Assembly: GCA_963700255.1 (NCBI GenBank)
Contig: CAVOWW010000013.1
Span: 1-21,424, forward strand
Reading direction: 5' to 3'
Source: UBA10649 sp963700255
GTDB taxonomy: Bacteria > Actinomycetota > Actinomycetes > S36-B12
DNA length: 21,424 nt
In this document: positions 1 through 7,123 of the stretch, piece after piece
Position numbering within the stretch: position 1 is the first letter of the stretch
Layout of the letters: the number at the start of each line of letters is the position of its first letter
The notes under the pieces: generated by a model
Databases searched by the model: none
What the model was told of the DNA's origin: nothing
What the model saw: the letters and a program-made list of their open reading frames with translations, nothing else
Made by a program: the position numbers and the translations under genes

Positions 1-117
1 GAGGGTCGAAGGTCCCGACTCTGGCGGCCGGGCAGGGCACCCGGTGTTCATCCGGCCGTCTCGCCATGGTGCCGTGGGCGACACCGGGATTCCAGCGGTG
101 GGCCGCAGGCTGGTCTC

Positions 118-617
118 ATGGCAGCGGGAACCGTGACCTACCAGAGCCAGTGGGCCGCCGAACCGGTCGAGCAGGGGCGCCGGAGCGTCGCCCTCGTCGG
201 CCACGACAACATGAAGTCGGAATCTGGCGGAGTGGGCCATCCACAACCTGGACGGCCTTGGCCGGCCACACCGTCTACGCCACGGACTCCACTGGCCGGA
301 TCCTGGAGGACCAGCTCGGGATCCCGGTGCGGCGCTTCCTGAGCGGTCCGCTGGGCGGCGACCAGCAGATCGGCGCGTGCATCGCCCAGGGGTCGATCGA
401 CGCCCTCATCTTCTTCTGGGATCCGCTGCAGCCCCAGCCGCACGACACGGACGTGAAGGCGCTGCTGCGCATCGCGACGCTGTGGAACATCCCTGTCGCC
501 AGCAACCGTGAGACGGCGGACATGATGATCACCTCGCCGCTGTTCTCAGGCGACTACCGTCGGGTGGTCCCGCCCTTCCTCCGCACCGCCACCGATCCCA
601 CGCGGTGCATCCCGTGA
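118..617 (+). CDS. mgsA: Methylglyoxal synthase (apparent frameshifts)
   Basis: Methylglyoxal synthase converts dihydroxyacetone phosphate to methylglyoxal and phosphate in the cytosol, a bypass of lower glycolysis. The family is recognisable across three frames: SVALVGHDNMKSE near 181-222, then LAEWAIHNLDGL from 224, then GHTVYAT, SGPLGGDQQIGA, LIFFWDP, PHDTDVKALLR and WNIPVASN in a third frame up to the stop at 615-617. The catalytic-type Asp of GGDQQ and the His/Asp of PHDTD are present. Two single-base shifts are needed, near 220-224 and 258-265 (the second in a 'ccttggccgg' stretch). The start is uncertain: ATG 118 fits the length, and GTG 133 is possible. The stop overlaps the next gene's ATG by one base (TGATG), suggesting coupling. 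Positions 1-117 show no gene I can support. The family call is firm; the exact ends are less so. Confidence 0.85.
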
Positions 618-1291
618 TGACGTCCGATGTCCGCGCGGCCGCCGTGTTCGACCTGGACAACACCCTGGTCCGCGGCTCGTCCCTGTTCCACTTCGGTCGG
701 GAGATGGTCCGTCGCCGGAGGCTCAAGGCGCGGCACGTGATCCGGTTCGCCGGCGCGGAGGCCGGCTACGTCCTTCGGCGGGGTGAGCCGACCGGCATCT
801 CGCTGACCGTGGCCGCGCGCACGCTCGCACTGGTGGCGGGGATGCGCCAGGCCGACCTGCTCGACCTGGCCGTCGAGTTCGCCGAGACCCGACTGCACCG
901 GCATCTGTCGACCGAGGTCTACCGGCAGGTGGTCCACTTCAAGGCGCGGGATACACGACGGTCCTGGCCACCGCGAGCCCGCAGGAACTGGCTGGCGCGG
1001 TCGCGGCGGCGCTGGGGATGTCCGGGGCGATCGGGACGGTCTCGGAGGTGACCGACGGCGTGTACACCGGCCGACTGTGCGGTCCGGTCGCGCACGGGCC
1101 GGCCAAGGCCCAGCGGTAAGGGCGCTCCTCGCGGAGCATGGCCTCGATCCCCGCCGCTCATGGGCGTTCAGCGACTCCGTGAACGACCTTCCCCTGCTCA
1201 CGCTGGTGGGCAATCCCGTCGTGACCAACGCCAATCCGGAACTGGCGGCGATCGCCCGCATGAACCGCTGGCGTGTGCTGAGGGGCGATGA
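617..1291 (+). CDS. HAD-superfamily (IB, SerB-like) phosphatase, frameshifted
   Basis: This is a haloacid-dehalogenase-type phosphatase of the phosphoserine-phosphatase-like IB group; its substrate cannot be read from sequence. Motif I is FDLDNTLV, with the nucleophile Asp12 and Asp14. Motif II appears as TVLATASPQELAG, the motif III Lys lies in GPAKAQR, and motif IV is SDSVNDLPLL. The frame changes near 945-952 (from VVHFKAR into GYTTVLATAS) and again near 1112-1118 (into AVRALLAEHG). After NPELAAIARMNRW the open frame runs on into the antisense aquaporin, so the true stop is unclear. A TGA at 1289-1291 in the adjacent frame is the likely natural end if one more indel is present, and I used it. 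ATG 617 is chosen because it overlaps the mgsA stop and puts DLDNT at the usual N-terminal place. The shifts are probably sequencing errors. Confidence 0.75.
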
Positions 1292-1324
1292 GGACGCTGG
1301 AACGGCCTCGGCCCTGCCGGAGTT

Positions 1325-2058
1325 CTACCCGTTCGCGTTGAGTGGGGACGGGCCGGTGGTGCACGGCCTCGGGCAGGTCGAGCGGCTCCGCCGCCCCCGG
1401 ACGCGGATAGAGGTACTCGGTGAGCACGGCGCCGAGGGTGGCTCCGACGACCTGGAACACGATGAACATCGGCACGCTGGCCGGTGCGATGCCCGAGAAG
1501 GTGTCGGTCAGGCTGCGGCCGAGGGTGACGGCCGGATTGGCGAAGGACGTGGACGACGTGAAGAAGTACGCCGCCCCGATCCAGGCCGGCACCGAGGGCC
1601 GGACCGAGGTGTCCCCGGCCGGTGCGCGTGAGCGCGCCGATCACCAGGAGCAGGCCGGCGGTGGCGACGATCTCGCCGAGCCAGATCGGCCAGCCGCTGC
1701 GCTCATGGGTCGAGGCCTGCCAGGCCGGCAGGTCGAACATGAGGTTGGCGAGGGCCACCCCGCCGAGGGCGCCCAGGACCTGGGCCATGACGTAGAGGCC
1801 GGCCTCGCCCACGGGCATCTCCCGGCGGATGACCTCGACCCCGGTGACCACGGGGTTGAAGTGGGCGCCGGAGATGGGGCCGAGCATCCAGATGAGGACA
1901 CCGAGAGCGGCCACGGTGGCGAGGGCGTTGACCAGCAGGACGACCGCGAGATCGTCGCTCAGCAGCATCCCCATGATCCCGGACCCGACGACCGTGGCGA
2001 CGAGCAGTCCGGTACCCAGGAACTCGGCGACGGCTCGACGGACGAGGGGCGATGCCAT
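1325..2058 (-). CDS. MIP/aquaporin family channel of the arsenic cluster (frameshifted)
   Basis: This is a six-helix major intrinsic protein. The first half-pore motif is SGAHFNPVV (Asn68-Pro69-Val70) and the second is FANPAVTLGRS, reached after one frame change near 1612-1622 (a C/G run). NPV instead of NPA in the first motif is, as I recall, normal for the actinobacterial ars-linked branch. Hydrophobic segments are visible at residues about 10-32, 38-60, 85-107 and 122-142, and in the downstream frame (MFIVFQVVGATLGAV). Start ATG 2058 has CAGGAG six bases upstream. The end is approximate: after EYLYPRP the frame runs past the conserved region, and a TAG at 1327-1325 in another frame is a plausible stop. 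It is divergent from the arsR-arsC fusion. By analogy with AqpS of Sinorhizobium meliloti it may let arsenite leave the cell down its gradient; general glycerol or water transport is the alternative. Confidence 0.82.
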
Positions 2059-2086
2059 GCGGGCTCCTGGAGGGCCGGGCCATGGG

Positions 2087-2122
2087 TTGACATGAGCAGA
2101 TAGTTCAAAGACTATTGACTCA
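2087..2122 (+). promoter_or_regulatory. Candidate ars promoter and ArsR-type operator
   Basis: This segment lies between the divergent aquaporin and arsR-arsC genes. TTGACA at 2087-2092 is a perfect -35 hexamer. A weak -10 (GACTAT, 2110-2115, 17-bp spacing) follows. Two interlocking inverted repeats overlap it: ATAGT-N6-ACTAT (2100-2115) and TCAA-N6-TTGA (2105-2118). The second has the spacing common for ArsR/SmtB-family operators. The repeats end four bases before the ATG at 2123, and no Shine-Dalgarno is present, so the transcript may be leaderless with repressor blocking the -10. Functional assignment is inference. Confidence 0.5.
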
Positions 2123-2842
2123 ATGGATCCTGATCAAGTCTCCCCCTCGGCCGACCGGGTTCGGCGAGCACGGGTACTGCACGCCCTCGGCGATCCCCTT
2201 CGCCTGGGCGTCGTCGACCTGCTCCGGGATCAGGACGTGTCCCCTGACGCACTGGCATCCGGTCTCGACGTCCCCGGGAACCTGCTGGCCCATCACCTCA
2301 AGGTGCTGGAGGCAGCCGGCGTCATCGCCCGGAGCCCGTCGCAGAACGACCGGCGCCGCACCTACGTCCATCTCGTCGACTCGGCCCTCGACGGGCTGCT
2401 GCATCCGCCGGTCGCGTCGAGGCACCGCGGGTGGTCTTCGTCTGCACGCACAACTCCGCGCGGTCCGTCCTCGCGGAGGCGCTGTGGCGCTCCATGAGCG
2501 ATGTCCCGAGCGCGTCTGCCGGCACCCAGCCGGCCGACCGGATCAACCCGAGGGCCCGTTCCGCCGCGCGTCGCGCGGACTGGCGGTGCAGAAGCGACGG
2601 GCCCCGGGCGATCGACGACGTCGTGCTGCCGGACGATGTCGTGGTCTCCGTGTGCGACGCCGTCAACGAGGAGCTCGGGCACTGCCCAACCCCGCATCCA
2701 CTGGTCGGTCCCCGATCCATCCCGGCTCGACACCGACGCAGCCTTCGCCACGGCTGTCGCCGACCTGGGCGACCGGGTCTCCCATCTCGCACCGCGCATC
2801 CGCTACCGACGTCACACCCCCACCCGAAAGGCTCTGAGATGA
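2123..2842 (+). CDS. ArsR-family regulator fused to arsenate reductase/LMW-phosphatase domain (frameshifted)
   Basis: The N-terminal ArsR-type winged helix (about residues 12-95) includes LGDPLRLGVVDLL, the recognition helix region LLAHHLKVLEAAGV, and a wing with NDRRRTYVHL. The next frame carries a low-molecular-weight protein-tyrosine-phosphatase/ArsC domain with the P-loop VFVCTHNSARS (Cys-X5-Arg), and the third frame carries the general-acid segment IHWSVPDP. Frame changes fall near 2413-2418 and 2683-2692. ArsR-ArsC fusions with this layout are known in actinobacteria, so I read one gene with two indel errors rather than fragments. The ArsR part has no cysteine at all, so classical arsenite sensing by thiolates there looks absent. 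The stop TGA (2840-2842) overlaps the next ATG (ATGA). It probably represses the cluster from the operator directly upstream of its start. Confidence 0.8.
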
Positions 2843-3492
2843 CCGATTCCCACCTGCGTGCTGACATCACCCTCGAGCACCAGCTCGTGCTCCGGTCCTC
2901 CTCGATGCTCCTGCAGAAGGAGTTCGAAGGGACCTTCGGCGCGGAGACCATCGAGCGGTTCCTCCACTCGTCGTACGACGACTTCGGCCGCCGGCTCGCC
3001 AATGACAGGTACCTGCCGACGTTCGCGGAGCGCTTCGCGCGTGAGCGGCTGAAGGCGCTGGCCCGGGTGGAGGGCAAGAGCGACGACCATCGTCCCGTCG
3101 TCCTCTTCCTGTGCACGCACAACGCCGGCCGCTCGCAGATGGCCCTCGGCTACTTCCGCGAGCTGGCGGCCGACCGGGCGATCGCGTGGTCGGGTGGCTC
3201 GGAGCCGGGCAGCGAGGTCAACCCCGCGGCGATCGCTGCCATGGCGGAGGTCGGGATCGACATCTCGGGGGAGTACCCCAAGCCGTGGACAGACGAGATC
3301 GTGCGCGCCGCGGACGTCGTCGTCACCATGGGCTGCGGCGATGCCTGCCCGGTCTTCCCGGGCAAGCGCTACGAGGACTGGGTCCTGACGGACCCGAACG
3401 GCCTCGACGTCGACTCGGTGCGGCCCATCCGCGACGAGATCAGGGGCCGGGTCGAGCGGCTCCTCGCCCAGCTCGGGGTCGTGGCCGCCTAG
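2839..3492 (+). CDS. arsC: Arsenate reductase, mycothiol-type (ArsC) with N-terminal helical domain
   Basis: This enzyme reduces arsenate to arsenite in the cytosol, probably as an arsenate-mycothiol transferase coupled to mycoredoxin (a family inference). It has 217 residues. About 75 N-terminal residues are helical (LRADITLEHQ through LKALARVEG), matching the three-helix-bundle extension seen in many actinobacterial members. A low-molecular-weight phosphatase fold follows, with the P-loop LFLCTHNAGRSQMA (nucleophile Cys, Arg six residues on), VNPAAIAAMAEVGIDIS, VVTMGCGDACPVFPG and the acid region WVLTDPNGLD. The pair of cysteines in MGCGDACP is typical of the thiol-coupled reductases. The frame is intact. 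ATG 2839 overlaps the stop of the ArsR-ArsC fusion by four bases, so the two are co-transcribed. It converges with the small - strand gene ending at 3504, leaving only 11 bp. Confidence 0.9.
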   Translation: MTDSHLRADITLEHQLVLRSSSMLLQKEFEGTFGAETIERFLHSSYDDFGRRLANDRYLPTFAERFARERLKALARVEGKSDDHRPVVLFLCTHNAGRSQMALGYFRELAADRAIAWSGGSEPGSEVNPAAIAAMAEVGIDISGEYPKPWTDEIVRAADVVVTMGCGDACPVFPGKRYEDWVLTDPNGLDVDSVRPIRDEIRGRVERLLAQLGVVAA

Positions 3493-3503
3493 GGAGCCAC
3501 GAG

Positions 3504-3743
3504 CTAGGACTTGCCGAGCATCTTCCGGATGGTCATGCGGGGAATCTCGGTGAGCTTGGCCACCTTGCTCTCGTTGAGCTGGCCGCTGGCGACGGCCTGC
3601 GCGACCACGGCGGCCAGCGCATCACGCGCTGCCCGCTCCTCCTTCTTGGCGGCCTTCCACTGCTTGGCGGCCTGCTCGACGGCGGCCGACGCCTCACCCG
3701 AGGTGCGTGACCCGGTCTTGCTCACGGATCCGGTCTTGCTCAC
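3504..3743 (-). CDS. Small protein with HTH-like C-terminus, unknown function
   Basis: A 79-residue protein not assigned to a named family. The N-terminus is a low-complexity stretch made by a duplicated SKTGSV unit. The middle (about residues 18-45) is Ala/Lys/Glu-rich and predicted helical. The C-terminus (about 50-79) reads VASGQLNESKVAKL and IPRMTIRKMLGKS, which resembles the helix-turn-helix of small DNA-binding proteins in which the second helix ends TIRKxL. Two GTG starts lie 18 bp apart (3743 and 3725) because of a tandem duplication, and either could be used. GTG 3743 follows the stop of the upstream gene by three bases and has no Shine-Dalgarno, so it probably depends on translational coupling. 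It is a candidate autoregulator for the palindromes upstream of the pair. The DNA-binding role is inferred. Confidence 0.6.
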   Translation of the reverse strand: MSKTGSVSKTGSRTSGEASAAVEQAAKQWKAAKKEERAARDALAAVVAQAVASGQLNESKVAKLTEIPRMTIRKMLGKS

Positions 3744-3747
3744 GGAT
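3712..3747. repeat. Perfect 18-bp tandem duplication over a start codon
   Basis: The unit ccggtcttgctcacggat occurs at 3712-3729 and again at 3730-3747 with no mismatch. On the - strand each copy carries a GTG start followed by codons for Ser-Lys-Thr-Gly-Ser. The duplication therefore gives the small HTH-like gene two in-frame starts and abuts the stop codon of the gene upstream (TGA at 3749-3747). Six codons are repeated exactly, so the frame is kept. Confidence 0.9.
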
Positions 3748-3968
3748 CAGGGGGCCATCTGGTCGGCCAGCGGAGCCAGGTGCTCGTGCAGCTCGCGGTA
3801 CTCGAGCGCCTCGTCGATGTAGGGCGTGTCGAAGTGCGCCCCGCAGGTGCACTCGAGAACGAAGCGGCACAGGGCGTTGCTGAACCCGGAGGTGACGACG
3901 TGGGCGTCGTCGTGCATGGGCGGGCGCAGTTCGGTGAGGTGCCGGTCACGGCGGAACGGGAAGTTCAT
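3747..3968 (-). CDS. Small conserved-looking hypothetical protein (73 aa)
   Basis: The protein has 73 residues and I do not recognise a family. A strong AGGAGG (plus-strand cctcct at 3973-3978) sits four bases before the ATG, which argues for the start at Met1 rather than the inner Met18. The sequence has a polar N-terminus, then VVTSGFSNALCRFVLEC and CGAHFDTPYI with three cysteines (C-x5-C-x-C), then an acidic helix EALEYRELHEHLAPL. The cysteines and histidines could bind a metal, but no standard zinc-finger spacing is present. It is the first gene of a two-gene unit with the HTH-like gene and is preceded within 14 bp by three tandem palindromes, implying tight repression. The function is unknown. 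Confidence 0.6.
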   Translation of the reverse strand: MNFPFRRDRHLTELRPPMHDDAHVVTSGFSNALCRFVLECTCGAHFDTPYIDEALEYRELHEHLAPLADQMAP

Positions 3969-3981
3969 GGCGCCTCCTTTC

Positions 3982-4025
3982 GTCTAGTGGTAGACAGTCT
4001 AGCACTAGACGGTCTACCACTAGAC
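3982..4025. promoter_or_regulatory. Three tandem 14-bp palindromes, candidate operator array
   Basis: GTCTA-N4-TAGAC occurs three times in a row: 3982-3995 (GTCTAGTGGTAGAC), 3997-4010 (GTCTAGCACTAGAC) and 4012-4025 (GTCTACCACTAGAC). The period is 15 bp with one-base spacers. Copies 1 and 3 are exact reverse complements of each other, so the whole 44 bp is a near-perfect palindrome. The array lies 13 bp upstream of the ATG of the 73-aa gene and just beyond its Shine-Dalgarno. It contains a -10-like TAGACT on the - strand (4001-3996), so bound protein would block transcription start. The binding protein is not known. Confidence 0.8.
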
Positions 4026-4062
4026 ATCACGGCTCGCGCCGCGCGTGTCACGCCTGCCTCGC

Positions 4063-4572
4063 TCAGCGGTGCGGGTGCGCGCCCGACTCGTCGAACCGCC
4101 GCCACGACGCGTGGATCTCCGCCTCGGCCTCGGAGCGGCCGGCCCAGGTCGCGCCCTCGACGCTCTTGCCCGGCTCGAGGTCCTTGTAGACCTCGAAGAA
4201 GTGCTGGATCTCCAGCCGGTCGAACTCGGCCACGTGGTGGATGTCGCGCAGGTGCTCGAGGCGGGGATCGCCCGCCGGCACGCACAGGACCTTGTCGTCG
4301 CCACCGGCCTCGTCGGTCATGCGGAACATGCCCACGGCGCGGCAGCGGATGAGCACGCCGGGGAACGTGGGCTCGGCGGTCATGACCAGCGCGTCGAGCG
4401 GGTCCCCGTCCTGGCCGAGGGAGTTCTCGATGAACCCGTAGTCGTGCGGGTACCGGGTCGATGTGAACAGCATGCGGTCCAGCCGGATCCGTCCGGTGAC
4501 GTGGTCCATCTCGTACTTGTTGCGGCTGCCGGCCGGGATCTCGATGGTCACGTCGAAGTCGAGCGGTATCAC
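4063..4572 (-). CDS. ppa: Inorganic pyrophosphatase
   Basis: This cytosolic soluble family I pyrophosphatase hydrolyses PPi to two phosphates and so drives biosynthetic reactions. It has 169 residues, the usual bacterial length. The N-terminus DVTIEIPAGSRNKYE carries the family's conserved Lys and Glu. YPHDYGFIENSLGQDGDPLDALV contains the signature D-G-D-P-L-D-A-L-V, whose aspartates bind the metals. The later segments PAGDPRLEHLRDI and FFEVYKDLEPGK are also typical. The start is GTG at 4572, with a strong AGGAGG five bases upstream. It is divergent from dacB, a neighbourhood common in actinobacteria, where tilS and hpt follow downstream. Confidence 0.97.
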   Translation of the reverse strand: MIPLDFDVTIEIPAGSRNKYEMDHVTGRIRLDRMLFTSTRYPHDYGFIENSLGQDGDPLDALVMTAEPTFPGVLIRCRAVGMFRMTDEAGGDDKVLCVPAGDPRLEHLRDIHHVAEFDRLEIQHFFEVYKDLEPGKSVEGATWAGRSEAEAEIHASWRRFDESGAHPHR

Positions 4573-4643
4573 GGGTTCCTCCTGATCGGCCGCGCTGGTC
4601 GCACGGCCCGCTGTGGACGTTCGGGCGGCGGCCCGTCGTGCCT

Positions 4644-4672
4644 TAGTGTTCCCTAGAACCCGGAGCGAGGAG
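4644..4672 (+). promoter_or_regulatory. Possible dacB -10 element and ribosome binding site
   Basis: TAGTGT at 4644-4649 fits the TANNNT pattern of actinobacterial -10 boxes and lies in the divergent ppa/dacB gap. GAGGAG at 4667-4672 is six bases before GTG 4679 and decides that start. No clear -35 was found, so the promoter call is tentative while the ribosome binding site is good. Confidence 0.4.
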
Positions 4673-4678
4673 TGATCG

Positions 4679-6048
4679 GTGCGCGGAATCGGCCGTCAGG
4701 GCCCTGCTGCGGGCACCGGCCGTCGACGGGTCATCGGTGCCATCGCGCTGGCGTTGCTCGCCGTCGCCGCCTCCGGAGTCAGCCCGGCCCGCGCCAGCGA
4801 CTCCGTGCCCCCGCCCCCGCGCCCGCCGTGCTCGACCCGATCGATGCGGCTGCCGCGGCCGCCCCGCCTCCGTCGGCGGAGGGCGTGAAGGACCAGATCG
4901 GCGCCCTCGCCCGCCGTGGCCTCTATGACGGTTCCATCCTCGTCGTGGATCCGGCGACCGACACGGTGCTGTACTCACGGGCCGCCGACGAGCCGCGCAT
5001 CCCCGCGTCGACGACCAAGCTGGCCACCGCGGCGGCCGCCCTGCACGTGCTGGGGCCGCAGACGCGGCTGCCCACGATCGCGTACCGCGAGGGGGACACC
5101 GTCTACCTCGTCGGCGGGGGAGACCCCACGCTCGTCCGGTCGAAGGGCGGCAACCCGCTCGCCGGCGGCCGGGCCTCCCTGCGCGATCTGGCCCGTGCCG
5201 TGGCGACCGACTTCACGGCCCAGACCCGCATCACGCTCGTCTACGACACGTCCGCCTTCCGTGGACCGGTGCTCGGCCCCGGCTGGCCTGCCTCCTTCCC
5301 AGCGGCCGGCGTGACAGCGCCCGTCACGGCGCTGGTGGTCGACGGCGGACGCGTGAGCCCGGGGGCCGCCGGGCGGGTGGGCGACCCCGCGCGCCAGGCG
5401 GCAACGGTCTTCGCGGGCCTGCTGCGTGGGGAGGGGCTGGACGTCGCGACCGTCGACAAGGGCCGGCTCAGCGTGTCGGCGACCGAGCTCGCACGGGTGG
5501 AGTCCGCGCCCGTTGGCGACATCGTCGAGGAGATGCTCACCGAGTCCGAGAACAACTACGCCGAGGCCCTGGCGCACCTCACCGGCGGCGCGCTCCTTGG
5601 CAAGCCGACGTTCGCCGGCGGGGCGGCCGCGACGGAGCAGGCCCTCGCCGAGCTGAGCGTCGACACGACCGGGCTCGACCTCGCCGACGGCAGCGGGCTC
5701 TCGGGACGCAACCAGGTGCCGGTCCGGGTCCTGGCCGAGGTGCTCGGCGACGTCGTGCGCGGCACCGACCCCGAGCTGGCTCCCATCGCGCCCGGGCTGG
5801 CCGTCGCCGGATTCACGGGGACGCTGGCCGACCGGTTCGCGACGGCCGCCACGCGACCGGGTCGCGGCTTCGTGCACGCCAAGACGGGCACCCTCACGGG
5901 GGTGAGCAGCCTCGCCGGGACCGTGCAGGACGCCGACGGACGCATCCTCGTCTTCGCCATGATCGCGAACAAGGTCACCTCGCTGGTGCAGGCGCGGGAC
6001 ACAATGGACCTCATCGCCAGCCGGCTCGCGACGTGCGGCTGCCGGTGA
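4679..6048 (+). CDS. dacB: D-alanyl-D-alanine carboxypeptidase/endopeptidase, PBP4 type (S13), one frameshift
   Basis: An exported peptidoglycan enzyme that removes the terminal D-Ala and can cut peptide cross-links. The signal peptide is in the frame starting GTG 4679: a basic stretch (GRRRV), a hydrophobic core (IGAIALALLAVAASG), then a likely cleavage after SPARA. The rest is in another frame, reached in the C-run at 4807-4819, a typical homopolymer indel site. The penicillin-binding motifs are all present: S-x-x-K as ASTTKLATAAAAL, S-x-N as SENNYAEALAHL, and K-T-G as HAKTGTLTGVSS. Total length of about 456 residues is normal for actinobacterial PBP4. Starting at 4672 in the main frame would give an arginine-rich N-terminus with no signal peptide, so I reject that start. 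Another gene, manA, follows after 28 bp. Confidence 0.92.
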
Positions 6049-6076
6049 CCAGCTCTCGAGGGATGGGACTCGCGCC

Positions 6077-7123
6077 ATGATGCCGACGCTGCTGCCGGTG
6101 AACCAGTTCGACCACTTCTACCGCGGGGGCGACCGCATCGGCGCCCTTCGGCACGGTCCCGGCGGGCCCCAGCGCCCCGAGGAGTGGATCGGCTCGACCA
6201 CCGCCCGCTTCGGACAGGCCCCGCAGGGGTTCAGCCAGCTGCTCGACGGACGGCTGCTGATCGAGGCCATCGAGTCGGATCCGCAGGCGTGGCTCGGCCC
6301 TGACCACCTCGCCCGCTTCGGCACGAGCACCGAGGTCCTCGTCAAGCTCCTCGACCTCAACCAGCGGCTGCCCGTGCACCTGCACCCGAACCGCGCGTTC
6401 TCGCGCACGCATCTCGGGCTCGCCCACGGCAAGACCGAGGCCTGGTACGTCATCGACGCCCCCGAGGGAGCTGAGGTCGGCGTCGGGTTCAAGGAGCCGA
6501 TGTCCCTGGCCGAGATCTCCGGATGGGTCGCTGGCGAGGACTCCGACGCCCTGCTGGCGTCACTGCGCACCCGCGTCGTGCGTCCCGGCGACGCGATGCT
6601 CGTCCCGGCCGGGCTCCCGCACACGGTCCAGGCGGGGGTGTTCGTGCTCGAGCTCCAGGAGCCGACCGACCTGTCGATCCTGCTCGAGTGGCAGGGCTTC
6701 GCCGTGGACGGATTTCGCGACGGCCACCTCGACCTCGGCTTCGACACCGCGCTGCAGGCCGTCGACCTGGCCGCCGTGTCCGACTCCGACCTCGACCGTC
6801 TCGTCCTTCCGCGCGAGTCGATCGAGAGGGCGGGCCTCGTCTCGACGATGCCCACGGCCGCCGATGCCTACTTCCGCGCGCACCGGTTCGACTCGTCGGA
6901 CGGCCCCGTGAGCGTCGATGCCGGCTTCGCGATCGTCCTCGTCCTGTCGGGCACCGGGATCCTGTCGAGCCCGAGCGGATCCCTCGAGGTGACGAAGGGC
7001 GACGTCGTGCTGGTCCCGTTCGCGTGCGGGGAGTACACGCTGCATGCCGACGGACATGCCGCCCCGCTCGTGGGCGTGGTGTGCCGTCCGCCCGCACCGG
7101 ACGCGCCCGTAGACGCGCGCTGA
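6077..7123 (+). CDS. manA: Mannose-6-phosphate isomerase, class I (cupin)
   Basis: This enzyme interconverts mannose 6-phosphate and fructose 6-phosphate, feeding GDP-mannose for glycans and, in actinobacteria, mannosylated lipids. It has 348 residues. Zinc-binding cupin motifs are visible: VLVKLLDLNQRLPVHLHPN with two His, then GKTEAWYVI with the metal-binding Glu, then VPAGLPHTV with a further His ligand. The C-terminal half contains a second cupin-like fold (LSGTGILSS, GDVVLVPFA). The shorter length and the LPVHLHPN form match Gram-positive phosphomannose isomerases. ATG 6077 is a tandem Met-Met, so 6080 is also possible. Its stop overlaps the next start by one base (TGATG), pointing to coupled translation. 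A sugar-binding isomerase of different substrate is possible but less likely. Confidence 0.85.
   Translation: MMPTLLPVNQFDHFYRGGDRIGALRHGPGGPQRPEEWIGSTTARFGQAPQGFSQLLDGRLLIEAIESDPQAWLGPDHLARFGTSTEVLVKLLDLNQRLPVHLHPNRAFSRTHLGLAHGKTEAWYVIDAPEGAEVGVGFKEPMSLAEISGWVAGEDSDALLASLRTRVVRPGDAMLVPAGLPHTVQAGVFVLELQEPTDLSILLEWQGFAVDGFRDGHLDLGFDTALQAVDLAAVSDSDLDRLVLPRESIERAGLVSTMPTAADAYFRAHRFDSSDGPVSVDAGFAIVLVLSGTGILSSPSGSLEVTKGDVVLVPFACGEYTLHADGHAAPLVGVVCRPPAPDAPVDAR

Noticed and set aside
1420..2103. Open frame of 227 codons on + opposite the aquaporin
   Set aside because: Composition is charged and repetitive with no motif; the - strand has hydrophobic helices and both pore motifs.
3982..4025. Palindrome array as plasmid iterons or a recombinase site
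   Set aside because: There is no replication initiator or recombinase gene nearby, and the position directly upstream of a Shine-Dalgarno fits an operator better.
4975..6078. Long - strand open frame opposite dacB
   Set aside because: Low-complexity antisense shadow of a gene with all three penicillin-binding motifs.
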